A stretch of DNA of 64,000 bases from Legionella antarctica (GCF_011764505.1 NZ_AP022839.1:3316001-3380000), one strand, 5' to 3'. Positions 39,350-49,770 are shown, numbered from the stretch's first letter. Numbers and translations are program-made. Notes: generated by a model from the letters alone, not told the origin.

Positions 39350-41263
39350 TTATAGAGATCCCTTACGGACAATTTCATGCGTCAAGGTATCACAAATTGT
39401 ATCTATTGTCATCACGCCCAAATCAACGCCTTCACGGGTACGTACAGCCACTTGACCTGTTTCAACTTCTTTGTCGCCTATGACTAATAAATAAGGTACT
39501 TTTTGTAGTGTGTGTTCACGGATTTTAAAGCCAATTTTCTCATTTCTCAAGTCAAAATTTGCCCGAATACCACTTTTTTGCAAAATTTGAGTGACTTTTT
39601 CCGCATATTTATTCTGTTTTTCACTAATAGTAAGCACAGAAGCTTGAACAGGAGACAGCCACAAGGGCAGTTTTCCAGCATAATGCTCTATCAAAATCCC
39701 CATAAATCGTTCAAAGGAACCTAATATAGCTCGATGTAACATAACTGGAATTTGTTTGTTACCATTCTCAGCAATATAGCTGGCATCTAAACGCGCAGGC
39801 ATAGAAAAATCAACTTGTATGGTTCCGCACTGCCAGATTCTGCCCAGACAGTCTGATAAAGAACATTCAATTTTCGGGCCATAAAATGCTCCTTCACCAG
39901 GAGCATCTACCCATTCAATATCTCTTCCCTGCATGGCAAGTTTCAGGGCATTTTCTGCTTTATCCCAAACATCATCTGAACCGACACGCTTTTCAGGTCT
40001 TAATGCCAGACGATATTTAATCTCGTTAAAACCAAAATCGGTATAAACTGATTGTACCAGTTCCAACATCATCGCTACTTCTGACTGAATTTGATCTTCT
40101 GTACAAAATATGTGGGCATCATCTTGCACCATATTGCGAACCCGCATTAATCCATGTAGTGAGCCAGAAGGTTCACAGCGGTGGCAATTACCAAACTCTG
40201 AAAATCTTAATGGCAAATCTCGATAACTCTTCAGACCTTGATTGTATACTTGAATATGACACGGGCAATTCATAGGTTTTACAGCATAATGGCGATTATC
40301 TGTTTCAGTGACAAACATCTCGTCTCTAAAATTATCCCAATGGCCTGATTTTTCCCAAAGTGATCTGTCTACTAATTGAGGAGTTTTGATTTCCTGGTAA
40401 CCAAAATCAGCCAAACGCATCCGCATGTAGCGTTCAAGTTCCTGATAAATCGTCCAACCTTTGGGATGCCAAAAAACCATTCCCGGAGCAATATCCTGGA
40501 AGTGAAACAAATCCAGGGTCTTGCCTAATTTACGGTGATCGCGCTTTTCTGCTTCTTCCATTCTGAATAAATAGTCAGCCAAAGATTTTTTATCAGCCCA
40601 AGCGGTGCCATAAATTCGCTGTAACATTTCATTATTAGAATCACCACGCCAATAAGCACCCGCTAACTTAGTCAACTTAAATGCTTTTAAAAAACCGGTT
40701 GAAGGGACGTGAGGGCCTCTACACAGATCTTCAAAATCACCTTGCTTATAAAGAGAAAGCACCTCAGTGGCAGGAATATCAGCAATAATTTTTGCTTTAT
40801 ACTCTTCACCTAAGCTTTTAAAATACTTTATGGCCTCGTCCCTTGATAACTCCCTACGAGTTATAGGGTAATTGGCTTTGGTCAGCTCCTGCATTTTTGC
40901 TTCTATTAGCTCCAAATCTTCAGGGGTAAATGCTCTTTGGAAAGCAAAATCATAAAAGAATCCATCATCAATAACCGGACCTATGGTCACCTGAGCGGTG
41001 GGGAAAAGTAATTTAACAGCTTGAGCCAGCAAATGAGCAGCAGAGTGACGAATAACCTCCAGACTGTCTTCTTGTTTTTCTGTCACGATGACTAAAGAGC
41101 AATCAGTTTCAATAAGGTAAGTGGTATCTACTAAACGACCATCTATACGACCTGCCAACGCAGCCTTGGCTAGGCCAGGGCTAATATGATGTGCAACATC
41201 ATATATGGTTAAAGGCGCTTCAAAATGTTTTACACTACCATCAGGTAATTTAATATTGGGCAT
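39350..41263 (-). CDS. thrS: Threonyl-tRNA synthetase
   Basis: This 637-aa class II enzyme has an N-terminal TGS domain (about 1-60) and an editing domain with the H-x-x-x-H signature in [10 protein letters not shown]. The catalytic core has zinc ligands in C-P-C-H and motif 2 [12 protein letters not shown], and an anticodon domain ends the protein. The ATG at 41263 gives the expected M-P-N-I-K-L opening. A longer in-frame start at 41320 lies inside the terminator hairpin and is not credible. infC follows after 23 bp. Confidence 0.96.
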   Translation of the reverse strand: MPNIKLPDGSVKHFEAPLTIYDVAHHISPGLAKAALAGRIDGRLVDTTYLIETDCSLVIVTEKQEDSLEVIRHSAAHLLAQAVKLLFPTAQVTIGPVIDDGFFYDFAFQRAFTPEDLELIEAKMQELTKANYPITRRELSRDEAIKYFKSLGEEYKAKIIADIPATEVLSLYKQGDFEDLCRGPHVPSTGFLKAFKLTKLAGAYWRGDSNNEMLQRIYGTAWADKKSLADYLFRMEEAEKRDHRKLGKTLDLFHFQDIAPGMVFWHPKGWTIYQELERYMRMRLADFGYQEIKTPQLVDRSLWEKSGHWDNFRDEMFVTETDNRHYAVKPMNCPCHIQVYNQGLKSYRDLPLRFSEFGNCHRCEPSGSLHGLMRVRNMVQDDAHIFCTEDQIQSEVAMMLELVQSVYTDFGFNEIKYRLALRPEKRVGSDDVWDKAENALKLAMQGRDIEWVDAPGEGAFYGPKIECSLSDCLGRIWQCGTIQVDFSMPARLDASYIAENGNKQIPVMLHRAILGSFERFMGILIEHYAGKLPLWLSPVQASVLTISEKQNKYAEKVTQILQKSGIRANFDLRNEKIGFKIREHTLQKVPYLLVIGDKEVETGQVAVRTREGVDLGVMTIDTICDTLTHEIVRKGSL

Positions 41264-41303
41264 AGTTTTATCCGTCTTTGCGTCCGTAAAGCACTTCTTT
41301 TTC

Positions 41304-41331
41304 AAAAAAAAACCCTGCATAGCAGGGTTTA
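41304..41331 (-). terminator. Terminator or leader hairpin upstream of thrS
   Basis: On the minus strand AACCCTGC-TAT-GCAGGGTT is followed by nine or more T residues. It lies about 60 bp past tRNA-Val and 41 bp before the thrS ATG. It most simply ends the tRNA transcript, but may attenuate thrS if the promoter is upstream. Confidence 0.75.
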
Positions 41332-41390
41332 AACCTTAATATTCTGTGCAGTAGTTGCTGTTTAGATTCTACTATAAAATTCAGATTGGA

Positions 41391-41465
41391 TGGTAGGCAC
41401 GAGTGGGATCGAACCACCGACCACCACCATGTCAAGGTGGTGCTCTACCACTGAGCTACGTGCCT
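41391..41465 (-). tRNA. tRNA-Val (anticodon GAC)
   Basis: The complement folds into a full cloverleaf: acceptor stem AGGCACG/CGTGCCT, D-arm G-C-T-C...G-A-G-C, anticodon stem CCACC/GGTGG with loop TTGACAT (anticodon GAC), T-loop TTCGATC, and an encoded CCA end. Confidence 0.96.
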
Positions 41466-41495
41466 ATAATTCGACCTGCATTCAAATTGGCTTGA

Positions 41496-41525
41496 ATTAT
41501 ATAATAAGGTAGCATTATAAAGCAA
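41496..41525 (-). promoter_or_regulatory. Probable promoter of tRNA-Val
   Basis: On the minus strand TTGCTT (41520-41525) and TATAAT (41496-41501) are separated by 18 bp and sit about 30 bp upstream of the mature tRNA 5' end. Confidence 0.45.
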
Positions 41526-41688
41526 ATCATTTAAATCGGATTTGGGATTAATTTTCTTGTTTAGAAACAGAAGTTCTCCGTGTGTCGCGAAACATGTACG
41601 CAAACAGAAAAGCGACTTCTGCTGAAACTGCAAAGATGCGTTAATAACTTCATTGCGCGGTAAAGAAAACAGGATGAACGATTACCTA

Positions 41689-42465
41689 TTACTCTTCAAA
41701 TGATCCCTTCTTCAAAAAAGTCATTATTAACTTCCTTGTTTTTGCATGATTCATAATAAACGTATGAGTGGAGTTAATAACAATGGGGGCAGTTTGTCCT
41801 TGAATACGGGCCGCAGAGGGAGGAACCTTCGCGTCAAATCGCCCGGCAATTATGCCCATTTTAATATTTGGTACCGGGACACGATGCACGTAAGACTTTT
41901 TTTCTGAACTTAGTTCGGCTAATGGCTTTATTGATGAGGTGATTAAGGGAAACATTTCTGTAGATAACTTCGCAAGTAAAGAACCCTGGTTAGGAGGAGC
42001 CAGCATAATCAGTGAGCCGATATGTTTTAATTGATTTGGTGACCATTTGGATAATGCCTCCCTGACAATGATACCACCCAGACTATGAGTGACGAAATGG
42101 ATTTTTACCCTTGAATTATTTGCTGATAAATGTCTTATAAATTGATTTAAATAACTCGCATGTTCATGAATAGTGTATCTTGCTGAAGGATAATTATAGT
42201 AATAGACCTGATAACCCTGAGTTTCCAAATAGAGTTTTAATGGTTTCATGCTCAGGTAAGAGCGCAGTAATCCATGGATTAACACAATTACTTCCTGATG
42301 ATGTTTTGCTTTAACCGGTACGATGAGAGTTGCGGTAGGAGTTTGCATGTTGCTATTCGGTAAAAATGCAACTGATTGATTTATGTAGATTATTCCAAAT
42401 GATAGTAATAAGATGAACTTTTTGGTTTGAATTTTTTTAACTAATACTTTCACTTTATTCCCCAA
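41689..42465 (-). CDS. Exported alpha/beta-hydrolase, lipase-like
   Basis: This 258-aa protein has a basic N terminus and hydrophobic signal segment (about 16-34), so it is probably exported. I-V-L-I-H-G-L-L forms the oxyanion region and the nucleophile elbow is T-H-S-L-G-G. A late Asp (G-R-F-D-A-K-V) and a His in S-T-H-T-F-I complete a likely catalytic triad. It resembles triacylglycerol lipases and PGAP1-like esterases. The substrate is not known. It stands alone. Confidence 0.82.
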   Translation of the reverse strand: MGNKVKVLVKKIQTKKFILLLSFGIIYINQSVAFLPNSNMQTPTATLIVPVKAKHHQEVIVLIHGLLRSYLSMKPLKLYLETQGYQVYYYNYPSARYTIHEHASYLNQFIRHLSANNSRVKIHFVTHSLGGIIVREALSKWSPNQLKHIGSLIMLAPPNQGSLLAKLSTEMFPLITSSIKPLAELSSEKKSYVHRVPVPNIKMGIIAGRFDAKVPPSAARIQGQTAPIVINSTHTFIMNHAKTRKLIMTFLKKGSFEE

Positions 42466-42639
42466 AATCCTCTGCCAAAAAAACCTCCATGCTTTATCAA
42501 GGATACCCTAAATCATTATCCTAATCATCAGGAAGCAAGACGTTCCCTCACAATATAAGCAAGATCGCGTTACCTTACAAATATGAGCTTTACAGCCGTA
42601 CAACTAGTTTAAATCTGTATTCTTGAGTTAATGAAATTG

Positions 42640-42985
42640 ACTCATATTATGACAAACATTATCTTTGTATGGAAATATAGAAAGGCCTGAACAGAAGGGG
42701 GTCTATTCAAGCCATAGTATTGCGAGGTAAGCTGCTATGGTTATGCCACTATTCCTCGTGTTGGACTTTTAAGTGATACCTGCTCCATCGTGTATCACCA
42801 GCTTCCATGTTCAACGTTTTGAAACTTAATCATTCGTTTCGCTAGAAATTATACTTTAACGACCCAGTTTGTCAACAAAAAATTTCCAAAAGAAACTTAT
42901 TGTTTCTTTTTTATTTATTTGCAGGTTTATTCTCCCTTTGTTACACTCTAACAAGTTTTTAGCATTCAGGTTGTTCGTATTCTCC
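42640..42985 (+). promoter_or_regulatory. Promoter and long structured leader before the HTH gene
   Basis: TTGACT (about 42640) and TATCTT (about 42663) with 17-bp spacing resemble a sigma-70 promoter. The following 310 nt contain several inverted repeats (for example CCATAG...CTATGG and GTGATAC...GTATCAC) before the likely start of the regulator at 42986. It could be a regulatory 5' leader or a small RNA gene. No known riboswitch is recognised. Confidence 0.35.
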
Positions 42986-43471
42986 ATGGAAAAAGTCAAC
43001 TTAACTAAACAGTTTGCTTACCGTCTTCGTGATGCAATGATTGCAGTGGGATTTGATTCACAACGCTCAGCTTCTGGAGTATGCATTCATAAATTAGCAG
43101 AAATCACCGGTTATTCAGTTCAGATTTGTCGAAAATATCTTCGTGGAGAAGCGATACCAGATCCAGTTAAATTAATAGAAATTGCTGCGAAACTTCAAGT
43201 TTCCCCCGGTTGGTTATTATTTGGTGATGCCCATAATGACCAGAGTACTTCGCAAAATAAAATCACAATAAGCAAAAATTTGCTTCACTATATTTTCACC
43301 AGAGCAGCCTGCTTATATAATGCCGAGCTCAAGGAACAACAGGTGCCTGAGTTTTTAATGGAATTGATTAATGACATCAGTCTAATTAATGCCAGTGAAG
43401 AACAGTCTGAAAAAATTATAGACTTAGCTTTATCTTCAGTGAAGCATTTTAGCCATCCCAATGGAACGTAG
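42986..43471 (+). CDS. Helix-turn-helix regulator (C1/XRE-like)
   Basis: This 161-aa protein has a helix-turn-helix of the lambda-repressor type at about 30-65: H-K-L-A-E-I-T-G-Y-S-V-Q-I-C-R-K-Y-L-R-G then L-Q-V-S-P-G-W-L-L-F-G. This is similar to the N terminus of phage and conjugative-element regulators. The rest is helical and may dimerise. The ATG at 42986 (M-E-K-V-N-L-T-K) is preferred because the 39 extra residues of the longer frame are hydrophobic and out of character. It is followed by two genes on the same strand that it may control. Confidence 0.75.
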   Translation: MEKVNLTKQFAYRLRDAMIAVGFDSQRSASGVCIHKLAEITGYSVQICRKYLRGEAIPDPVKLIEIAAKLQVSPGWLLFGDAHNDQSTSQNKITISKNLLHYIFTRAACLYNAELKEQQVPEFLMELINDISLINASEEQSEKIIDLALSSVKHFSHPNGT

Positions 43472-43485
43472 GGTAAGAACGAGTC

Positions 43486-44049
43486 ATGGACTATAGCAAC
43501 AATAATTTAAAGCCCCACCCAAAGTTTTTTGAGTTTCTTTTTGCTTTCAAAAGTAAAGTTTCAACTGTATTCAGAGATGTTTTAGGAATTCATGAAATCA
43601 ATCATATGGCTTTAACGCATATCAATACCAATAACCAGATACTCACTTTATCCTCTACTCCCGCCATGGAGTTTAATTTATTTAATGGTTCTCTTTGGCG
43701 TTATGATCTGTCCTATAATCCACTATGGTTTAATTTATGCGGTCAGGCACATTGGCAAACTTTATATAATCCATCACGTTATGATGAGCTTTATTACCTT
43801 AAGCAGATCAAACATGCTTTTCCAATAGGTTTAGCTCTTGCGGCAAAAATAGACGAAAATTATGTTATTTATTCTGTAGCAAGTCATAAGTCCTGCGCTC
43901 ACACACGTGAACTGTTCTCTACCCAACAAGAAGATTTTTATAAAATAGGCCAATATTGCTCTAATATGTTACATCCTCTATTTAATCATTGTGATTTGTC
44001 GACCTCTCAGGCATTACCGAAACAGGTAGGATATGAAACATCAAAATAA
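43486..44049 (+). CDS. Conserved unknown protein between the regulator and MFS genes
   Basis: This 187-aa soluble protein has no membrane segments. Its aromatic-rich central part (F-N-G-S-L-W-R-Y-D-L ... P-L-W-F-N-L-C-G-Q) and overall pattern faintly resemble ligand-sensing PAS/GAF-like or autoinducer-binding-like domains, but there is no DNA-binding domain. It begins 14 bp after the regulator and overlaps the transporter gene by 17 bp, so it probably shares their function, perhaps as a sensor. I do not recognise the family. Confidence 0.6.
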   Translation: MDYSNNNLKPHPKFFEFLFAFKSKVSTVFRDVLGIHEINHMALTHINTNNQILTLSSTPAMEFNLFNGSLWRYDLSYNPLWFNLCGQAHWQTLYNPSRYDELYYLKQIKHAFPIGLALAAKIDENYVIYSVASHKSCAHTRELFSTQQEDFYKIGQYCSNMLHPLFNHCDLSTSQALPKQVGYETSK

Positions 44050-45376
44050 AGCAATATTAGGCGGGCTTATGGGTAATATCGTAGAAGCCTATGATATGTC
44101 CATATGTTACTTTCTATCTTCTGAGTTATCTCGTGCCCTTCTGGGGATTAATAAAAATAAACCTACCGTAATGCTGTCTCTAATTTTTATAGCCTATTTA
44201 GCAAAACCTATAGGTGCTTTTATTTTAGGTTTACTTTCAGATTTATATGGCCGAAAAAGTGTCCTTATGGTCTCAATTATTATCATGGGCGTTTCCACCG
44301 CCTTAATTGGAGTGATACCTGGATATAATCAAATTGGCTTATTTGCCGCAGGATTTTTAGTGGCTTTAAGAATAATCCAAAGCATGGCACTTGGATCTGA
44401 ATTTTTAAACTCATCGACTTTGTTAGTAGAAAGTGGCGATGGAACACAAAGAGGCTTTAGAGGGTGCTGGTCTTCAGTTGGTGTCAAAGCGGGTTATCTA
44501 CTTGCTTGTCTTATTGTCCAAGGGATTGATTATTATTCAATAATTCACCCGGAGTATGAACATCTGTGGCGTATACCTTTTTTAGTAGCTTTAGTGACTA
44601 CTCTCATTGGATTTTATATACGCGCAAAAATGCCAGAAAGTCTTAGTTATGTACTCTATTATGCTAACAGAAAAAAACCCTCTACTCAGGACATCTATAA
44701 ACAATCCCTGTACTTTGTAAAAAAACACCCCTTTATGTATCATTTTGCTTTTTTCTCAAGCTTTTTATCTGTTACAACAGGCTTCTTTTTTTATTTATAT
44801 ATCCCGTTGCATGCAGTTCAATATGCCCATATCTCACGTTCATTGATCATGATTTCCAATACTCTGTCTTTAGTATTTGTGACCGCACTTATTCCTGTTT
44901 TCGGCTGGATCTCTGACCGGCAAGACAGGCTTAAAATGCTTACTTTTTCCAGTAGCGGATTGCTGATTTTGGCTTACCCTTTTATGCATGTGATTAATTA
45001 TGGTACTGCTGAACACTATATATTAATGCAATTAATAATCTCAATTCCCTGCGCCTGTTATTATAGTGTAGCAACAGTGCTTTTAACTGAATTATTTCCT
45101 TTGCAGATCCGTTGCACCGCGCTATCTATAGTTTATTCTTTTGCAGCAAGCCTGGCTGCAGGTCTTCCACCATTGATCTCTGACTACCTGGCAAGAACAA
45201 CCCAAATGCCAAGCTCGCCCAGCATTATTATTATCTTTTTGGCAACTGTAGTATTGATCAATATTAAAATTTTAGCGCAGAATTACCGCTCAGGAGAAAA
45301 TCGATATATTATCTCCCCTCTTGAGTATGAAAAACCTGTTTTTACGGTACACTATCAGACACCAGAAAAAATTTAG
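44033..45376 (+). CDS. MFS transporter of the metabolite:H+ symporter type
   Basis: This 447-aa protein has about 12 hydrophobic segments. The N terminus G-N-I-V-E-A-Y-D-M-S-I-C-Y-F and the loop G-L-L-S-D-L-Y-G-R-K-S-V-L match the MHS branch of the major facilitator superfamily (ProP, ShiA, KgtP relatives), which take up organic acids, betaines or shikimate. Expansions of such carriers in Legionella include the Pht amino-acid transporters. The substrate is not evident. A GTAGGAT ribosome site lies just before the ATG within the preceding gene. Confidence 0.83.
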   Translation: MKHQNKAILGGLMGNIVEAYDMSICYFLSSELSRALLGINKNKPTVMLSLIFIAYLAKPIGAFILGLLSDLYGRKSVLMVSIIIMGVSTALIGVIPGYNQIGLFAAGFLVALRIIQSMALGSEFLNSSTLLVESGDGTQRGFRGCWSSVGVKAGYLLACLIVQGIDYYSIIHPEYEHLWRIPFLVALVTTLIGFYIRAKMPESLSYVLYYANRKKPSTQDIYKQSLYFVKKHPFMYHFAFFSSFLSVTTGFFFYLYIPLHAVQYAHISRSLIMISNTLSLVFVTALIPVFGWISDRQDRLKMLTFSSSGLLILAYPFMHVINYGTAEHYILMQLIISIPCACYYSVATVLLTELFPLQIRCTALSIVYSFAASLAAGLPPLISDYLARTTQMPSSPSIIIIFLATVVLINIKILAQNYRSGENRYIISPLEYEKPVFTVHYQTPEKI

Positions 45377-45443
45377 ATCTGTTGCAATCATGTTATCTTA
45401 ACTGTACTGTTTCCAAGCCTTGCAAATTTATCTGAATAAGCAT

Positions 45444-45809
45444 TTAAAAATTTGATTTAATTTCTGCTATTTTTTCCAGATTCTCAGCTATCACCTCACT
45501 AAATTGTTGCACCTCTTCACTACCAAGAAATGCACCTTGCTTTCCAGTATCCTCATCATTGGCAACTAAATTAACCAACGTTTCCAGCCCTTCAATAGCT
45601 GCAGTAACCTCGGCAGAAACATTGGCTAATTTTTTAGCATAATCATCGCGAGTCTTGTCATCATCATACAACAAGGAGCTTTGCAATTTAGCATCGATTT
45701 CAGCACGTAAGCCTTTTAATTTTTGATCAAGCTTCATAATATTTTCTCGCAACCTCCGGTCAATATTATTTATTAACAGTTTTGACTGATCCTGGGTGCT
45801 TCTATTCAT
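45444..45809 (-). CDS. Small unknown coiled-coil protein
   Basis: This 121-aa protein is charged and almost entirely helical, with heptad-like stretches (about 15-45 and 60-118) and no membrane segment, cysteine or known motif. It converges with the transporter gene. An AGGAG ribosome site precedes the ATG. It may be structural or a binding partner; the function is unknown. Confidence 0.6.
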   Translation of the reverse strand: MNRSTQDQSKLLINNIDRRLRENIMKLDQKLKGLRAEIDAKLQSSLLYDDDKTRDDYAKKLANVSAEVTAAIEGLETLVNLVANDEDTGKQGAFLGSEEVQQFSEVIAENLEKIAEIKSNF

Positions 45810-45934
45810 CTACTCCTCCTACTGCCTTTGAAAGCTAATCTGTTATCTATTAATTAAATTCTAGCCGAAGCTCGGTATTTCGCCATTTGTTTTAATAGTG
45901 TTATCATTGTTTTTTTTAATAGCAATGAATCTTT

Positions 45935-46567
45935 ATGTTACTCCATTATCTTTTTATCATGGGCATTTGTGTAGAGGCAGTAACTGGTGCTCTGGCAGCT
46001 GGCCGCAAAAAAATGGATTTTTTTGGTGTCATGCTTATTGCCTGCATCACTGCTTTAGGAGGAGGTGCAGTAAGGGATGTCTTGTTTAACACTTATCCTC
46101 TTACTTGGGTCGCTCATCCCGAGTATTTATTATATACCTCTTTGTGCGCGATTTTAACCATATTTATTGCCCATTCCTTAGTTAGAATAATGAAAGTATT
46201 TCTAATTCTCGATGCGTTGGGATTATCTACTTTCGTTATTATTGGCACTCAGAAAGTTCTCTCTCACGGCATGCCAGCCAGTGTAGCAGTGATTAGTGGG
46301 ATGATTACAGGGATTTGTGGTGGAATGTTACGTGATATTTTATGTAACGATATCCCCTTGGTCTTAAGAAAAGAACTGTACGCTGTTATCGCTCTTGCCG
46401 GGGCTCTGCTTTTTATTACGCTTGCTTTTTTTAATGTTCCCCAGAATATCAGTATCATTGTTACCTTAGTTGGAATTTTCACGGCACGAATATTGGCTAT
46501 TTTCTTTCATATTGAAATACCTATATTTGACTATTCAGAAAGTTTAAAAAAGCGAAAAAAAAACTAA
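45935..46567 (+). CDS. TRIC-like / YicG family membrane channel
   Basis: This 210-aa protein has seven hydrophobic segments arranged as an internal repeat, with G-G-G-A-V-R-D in the first half and G-G-M-L-R-D in the second. This is the signature of the UPF0126/TRIC family, whose prokaryotic members are monovalent-cation channels. It also resembles YicG, linked to glycine uptake in some bacteria. The tail is strongly basic. It is monocistronic. Confidence 0.85.
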   Translation: MLLHYLFIMGICVEAVTGALAAGRKKMDFFGVMLIACITALGGGAVRDVLFNTYPLTWVAHPEYLLYTSLCAILTIFIAHSLVRIMKVFLILDALGLSTFVIIGTQKVLSHGMPASVAVISGMITGICGGMLRDILCNDIPLVLRKELYAVIALAGALLFITLAFFNVPQNISIIVTLVGIFTARILAIFFHIEIPIFDYSESLKKRKKN

Positions 46568-46658
46568 CCTGAATTTAGTTATTAATCCATCATTGAGCTT
46601 CAGGATTAATAAGGAGTGACCGTTGGTCTTTCAATTGCGCACAACGTAATGGTTGGCT

Positions 46659-46712
46659 GTTCTTTGCACTGAATTTTCGCATGCCGCGAACACGTCGCGA
46701 CATGCAGCACCG
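46659..46712. repeat. Half copy of the second MITE family
   Basis: CTGTTCTTTGCAC followed by ATGCCGCGAACACGTCGCG closely matches the right arm of the repeat at 48543-48700 (CTGTTCTTTGCAC ... ATGCCGCGAACAAGTCGCG). No left arm is present. It sits in the 204-bp gap between the TRIC-like gene and ppiB. Confidence 0.55.
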
Positions 46713-46771
46713 TCTAAAGATAAACCCAAAATCCCCTCATATCATTCCCGTTTTATGAAAAAACATGAATT

Positions 46772-47263
46772 TTATATCTCTTTAATTTCAATAATGCTTA
46801 CTTCTTCAACAGGCACATCTCCGTGCCCCATACGCTGACCTGTTTTAACCTTGCCAATCGCATCAACCACCTCCATCCCTTCAACAACTTCACTAAATAC
46901 ACAATATCCATAACCTTGAGCATGATCACCGGTGTAATTAAGAAATCCATTATCAGCAACGTTAATAAAAAATTGAGCTGTTGCTGAATGTGGATCCATT
47001 GTTCTGGCCATAGCTACAGTTCCACGCTTGTTAGGTTTGGCATTTTTTGCTTCGTTTTTAATAGCCGCTTCAGTTGACTTTTGTTCCATATCAGCATTTA
47101 AACCACCACCTTGAATCATAAAGCCATCAATGACACGGTGGAAAATTGTATTATTGTAAAAACCGCTACGTATATAACTTAGGAAGTTTTCTACTGTGAC
47201 AGGGGTGTTTTCTGAATCTAACTGTAAATGAATATCGCCTTTAGATGTACTAATAACTACCAT
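46772..47263 (-). CDS. ppiB: Cytoplasmic peptidyl-prolyl cis-trans isomerase B (cyclophilin)
   Basis: This 163-aa protein has no signal sequence. Cyclophilin residues are visible in [23 protein letters not shown] and [15 protein letters not shown]. It speeds proline isomerisation during folding. It lies 25 bp downstream of tgt on the same strand. Confidence 0.95.
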   Translation of the reverse strand: MVVISTSKGDIHLQLDSENTPVTVENFLSYIRSGFYNNTIFHRVIDGFMIQGGGLNADMEQKSTEAAIKNEAKNAKPNKRGTVAMARTMDPHSATAQFFINVADNGFLNYTGDHAQGYGYCVFSEVVEGMEVVDAIGKVKTGQRMGHGDVPVEEVSIIEIKEI

Positions 47264-47288
47264 TGTATCTCCTGTTATCTCTATAATT

Positions 47289-48440
47289 TTAAGAATTTAT
47301 TATTAGATTGCGCATTTTAGCACAAACATCATGTAATACATGGATATTGTGGATGCTGGCAAGGGCAGTAAATAAATTAGCTTTTTGTTTAAACAAATGA
47401 TGCATACACGAACGTGAATAATTAAGACAAGTATAACAAGTACACTTTGCCATAATGGGTGACAAATCATTAGCAAAACATGTTTTTTTTATTTGAATAC
47501 GTTCATTTTCATATTCACTTGCAAATCGTAACCATTTCCCTTCTGATATCAGCTCGCCACAATATAGAGCCCCATGTCGGGCATTGCGAGTTGGTGCCAC
47601 GCAATCAAACATATCTATTCCCTCTGCAACTACATCCAATAAATCTTGAGGAGACATGCCTACCCCCATAGTATAACGAGGCTTATGCTCCGGCAAATAG
47701 TCTCTAACCCAACGAATCACTTCAACTGTTGTTTCCATATCAAAACCTATGGTTTCACCGCCAATGGCAATTCCATCTGTATTCATGGAAGAAACGAAGT
47801 CAGCACTTTCACGCCGTAAATCTTCAAAAATGCCACCTTGAACAATCCCAAATAACGCTTGTTGACAACCATACCGCGAGCTCGGATGTTGTTGATGATA
47901 GGCAATAGATTGTTTTAACCATCTATGAGTGCGAGTCATGATAAGCCCTACTTCATCCTTGGAACAACTATCTGGTGTGCATTGATCAAAAGCCATAATT
48001 ATATCAGCACCAATAATTTTCTGAGTTTCCAAAGACATTTCTGGTGTCATATGAATTAGTCCTTGACTACCAGGTAGTTTAAAATGAGCACCTTCTTCAT
48101 CTATAGTACAAATCTCTTTATTTTTAGACAAACTAAAAACTTGAAAGCCACCACTATCGGTTAGCATAGGTCCATGCCACCCCATAAAACGGTGCATACC
48201 CCCAGCTTTTTCAATCACACCCATCCCTGGAGCACACAGCATATGATAGGTATTACCACCCAAGATAATTTGACTGCCAGCCTTATGCAGCTCACTTGGC
48301 ATCATATTATTCACACCAGCACGAGTACCGACCGGCATGAAAACTGGAGTTATAAACTCCCCATGGGGAGTAGTAACGCGAGTAATTCGGGCGTTGGTGC
48401 CCGAATGGCGATGAAGTACTTCACAAGAAAAGGTATTCAT
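47289..48440 (-). CDS. tgt: tRNA-guanine transglycosylase
   Basis: This 383-aa enzyme exchanges G34 for preQ1 in tRNAs with GUN anticodons, a central step of queuosine synthesis. Asp95 in [10 protein letters not shown], the catalytic Asp in [11 protein letters not shown] and the zinc site C-T-C-Y-T-C ... H-H are present. queH, the gene for the last step, is in the same window at 56.3 kb. Confidence 0.96.
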   Translation of the reverse strand: MNTFSCEVLHRHSGTNARITRVTTPHGEFITPVFMPVGTRAGVNNMMPSELHKAGSQIILGGNTYHMLCAPGMGVIEKAGGMHRFMGWHGPMLTDSGGFQVFSLSKNKEICTIDEEGAHFKLPGSQGLIHMTPEMSLETQKIIGADIIMAFDQCTPDSCSKDEVGLIMTRTHRWLKQSIAYHQQHPSSRYGCQQALFGIVQGGIFEDLRRESADFVSSMNTDGIAIGGETIGFDMETTVEVIRWVRDYLPEHKPRYTMGVGMSPQDLLDVVAEGIDMFDCVAPTRNARHGALYCGELISEGKWLRFASEYENERIQIKKTCFANDLSPIMAKCTCYTCLNYSRSCMHHLFKQKANLFTALASIHNIHVLHDVCAKMRNLIINS

Positions 48441-48542
48441 TAATAAATAAATAACTCAAAAAAAGAGCAATAATAACTAAGACAACTCCAGATTACCAGC
48501 AATTAAATTGTTCTAAAACCGGTACACCTTGCTTTTGTTAGG

Positions 48543-48700
48543 GTCTGTTGACAGTTAGCCTTTCGACGTCCCGCGACTTGTTCGCGGGATCCAGTTAGAA
48601 CTCTTTGCAAACAAGATATCTGTTCTTTGCACGAGATTTCTGGGATGCCGCGAACAAGTCGCGGTACGTAGCGTTTTAAATACGAGTTGTCAACGGCTCC
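48543..48700. repeat. MITE-like inverted repeat of about 160 bp
   Basis: The arms begin CTGTTGACAG on the left and, inverted, CCGTTGACAAC on the right. Each contains a CCGCGACTTGTTCGCGG block, followed by ATCC and the TTTGCA region. They meet at a central AGATATCT palindrome near 48616. A 418-bp gap between tgt and dsbB (48441-48859) contains this repeat and no gene. Confidence 0.65.
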
Positions 48701-48859
48701 TGGTGAATACTTCAATACAACGAAAAACCAAAACGTAAGTCCACCGGTCAACGCTGATGACAAGCTACCCAACGTAACCGGAATTAAACAGGATTGGAAC
48801 TTACTTGTGCTGGGGTTCTAATGTACCCTATACATCTATACTATCGCTCTTAACGTCTC

Positions 48860-49351
48860 TTAATTGAGTGTACGAGTACGAAAATATAACACTAATCCAG
48901 TAAGTGCCATAAAGAGAAAATACAAGGCTACCCATCCTGGCATAGAAATTCCCGCCATTGACCAGGTTACTTCCGCACAATCTCCTGCACCCCAAAAAAG
49001 CGCTCGTGCTACAGTCTGCCAGGGGAAGTATCGAATCAAAACATCAAGATCAGGCATACAAGCAGGAGCCTTTCCTGCTGGTAGGGATTGTAGCCATAAT
49101 TGTCTTAAGGAAAAAAATAATCCGGTACAGGAAATCACAACTTGAATCAAACAAATAAGATGAGCTTTTTTTAAAGTACCTAAACTTAATCCCATCAAGC
49201 CTAACAATAAAAAAACACAAACGCGCTGCATAATACATAAAGGACAGGGACGTAATCCTAAAAAATACTCAAAATAAAAGGAAGCAAACAAGACAATGAA
49301 CGTAACCAATACCAAAAAAAGCTGAATTTTTTTGAAGGTAATTTTTCTCAT
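48860..49351 (-). CDS. dsbB: Disulfide bond formation protein B
   Basis: This 163-aa inner membrane protein has four hydrophobic segments. It has both cysteine pairs of DsbB: C36-P-L-C39 in R-P-C-P-L-C, and C98 with C125 in the second periplasmic loop. DsbB reoxidises DsbA using ubiquinone. Its start overlaps the stop of the cytochrome c5 gene (ATGA), which links it to respiratory electron flow. Confidence 0.92.
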   Translation of the reverse strand: MRKITFKKIQLFLVLVTFIVLFASFYFEYFLGLRPCPLCIMQRVCVFLLLGLMGLSLGTLKKAHLICLIQVVISCTGLFFSLRQLWLQSLPAGKAPACMPDLDVLIRYFPWQTVARALFWGAGDCAEVTWSMAGISMPGWVALYFLFMALTGLVLYFRTRTLN

Positions 49352-49770
49352 GATTCAGGCAACATGTATTTTATTGCAGCTTCAAGATCCATATCATTAC
49401 ACTCACTACAAGTACCTTTTACAGGCATAGCATTTAAACCCTTTATTGAAGAAGCAACCAAATCTTCTAAAGTTTTCCCGGTTAAACGAGGTGTCCAATC
49501 TTTCTCATTTTGCAATTTAGGTGCCCCAGCTAGTCCATCACGATGGCATACAATGCAGTGTTGCTCATATATTTTTTGCCCTGATTCGTTTGTTTTTCTC
49601 GTCAGCTCTTTATCTCCAACGGAGGTCTGGGTTGTAGTTCCCTCTTGCTCTTGAATGTGCAACTGACCTACTGGTTGAATTCTTTGTTGGATTTTATGCA
49701 GCTCTGTATCTTCAATCGCATAGAGCGAACACGAAAAAAAAGCCAACAACACAGCACTATTCAACCTCAT
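49348..49770 (-). CDS. Cytochrome c5-like protein
   Basis: This 140-aa protein has a signal peptide (about 1-18) and one haem site C-I-V-C-H. The segment [19 protein letters not shown] has the two extra cysteines typical of cytochrome c5, which form a disulfide. It is probably a periplasmic electron carrier. The 410 bp upstream, to the HdeD-like gene, show only a weak hairpin near 49850-49890. Confidence 0.88.
   Translation of the reverse strand: MRLNSAVLLAFFSCSLYAIEDTELHKIQQRIQPVGQLHIQEQEGTTTQTSVGDKELTRKTNESGQKIYEQHCIVCHRDGLAGAPKLQNEKDWTPRLTGKTLEDLVASSIKGLNAMPVKGTCSECNDMDLEAAIKYMLPES

Noticed and set aside
48503..48772. 89-codon frame
   Set aside because: It lies across the second MITE-like repeat and has no protein features.
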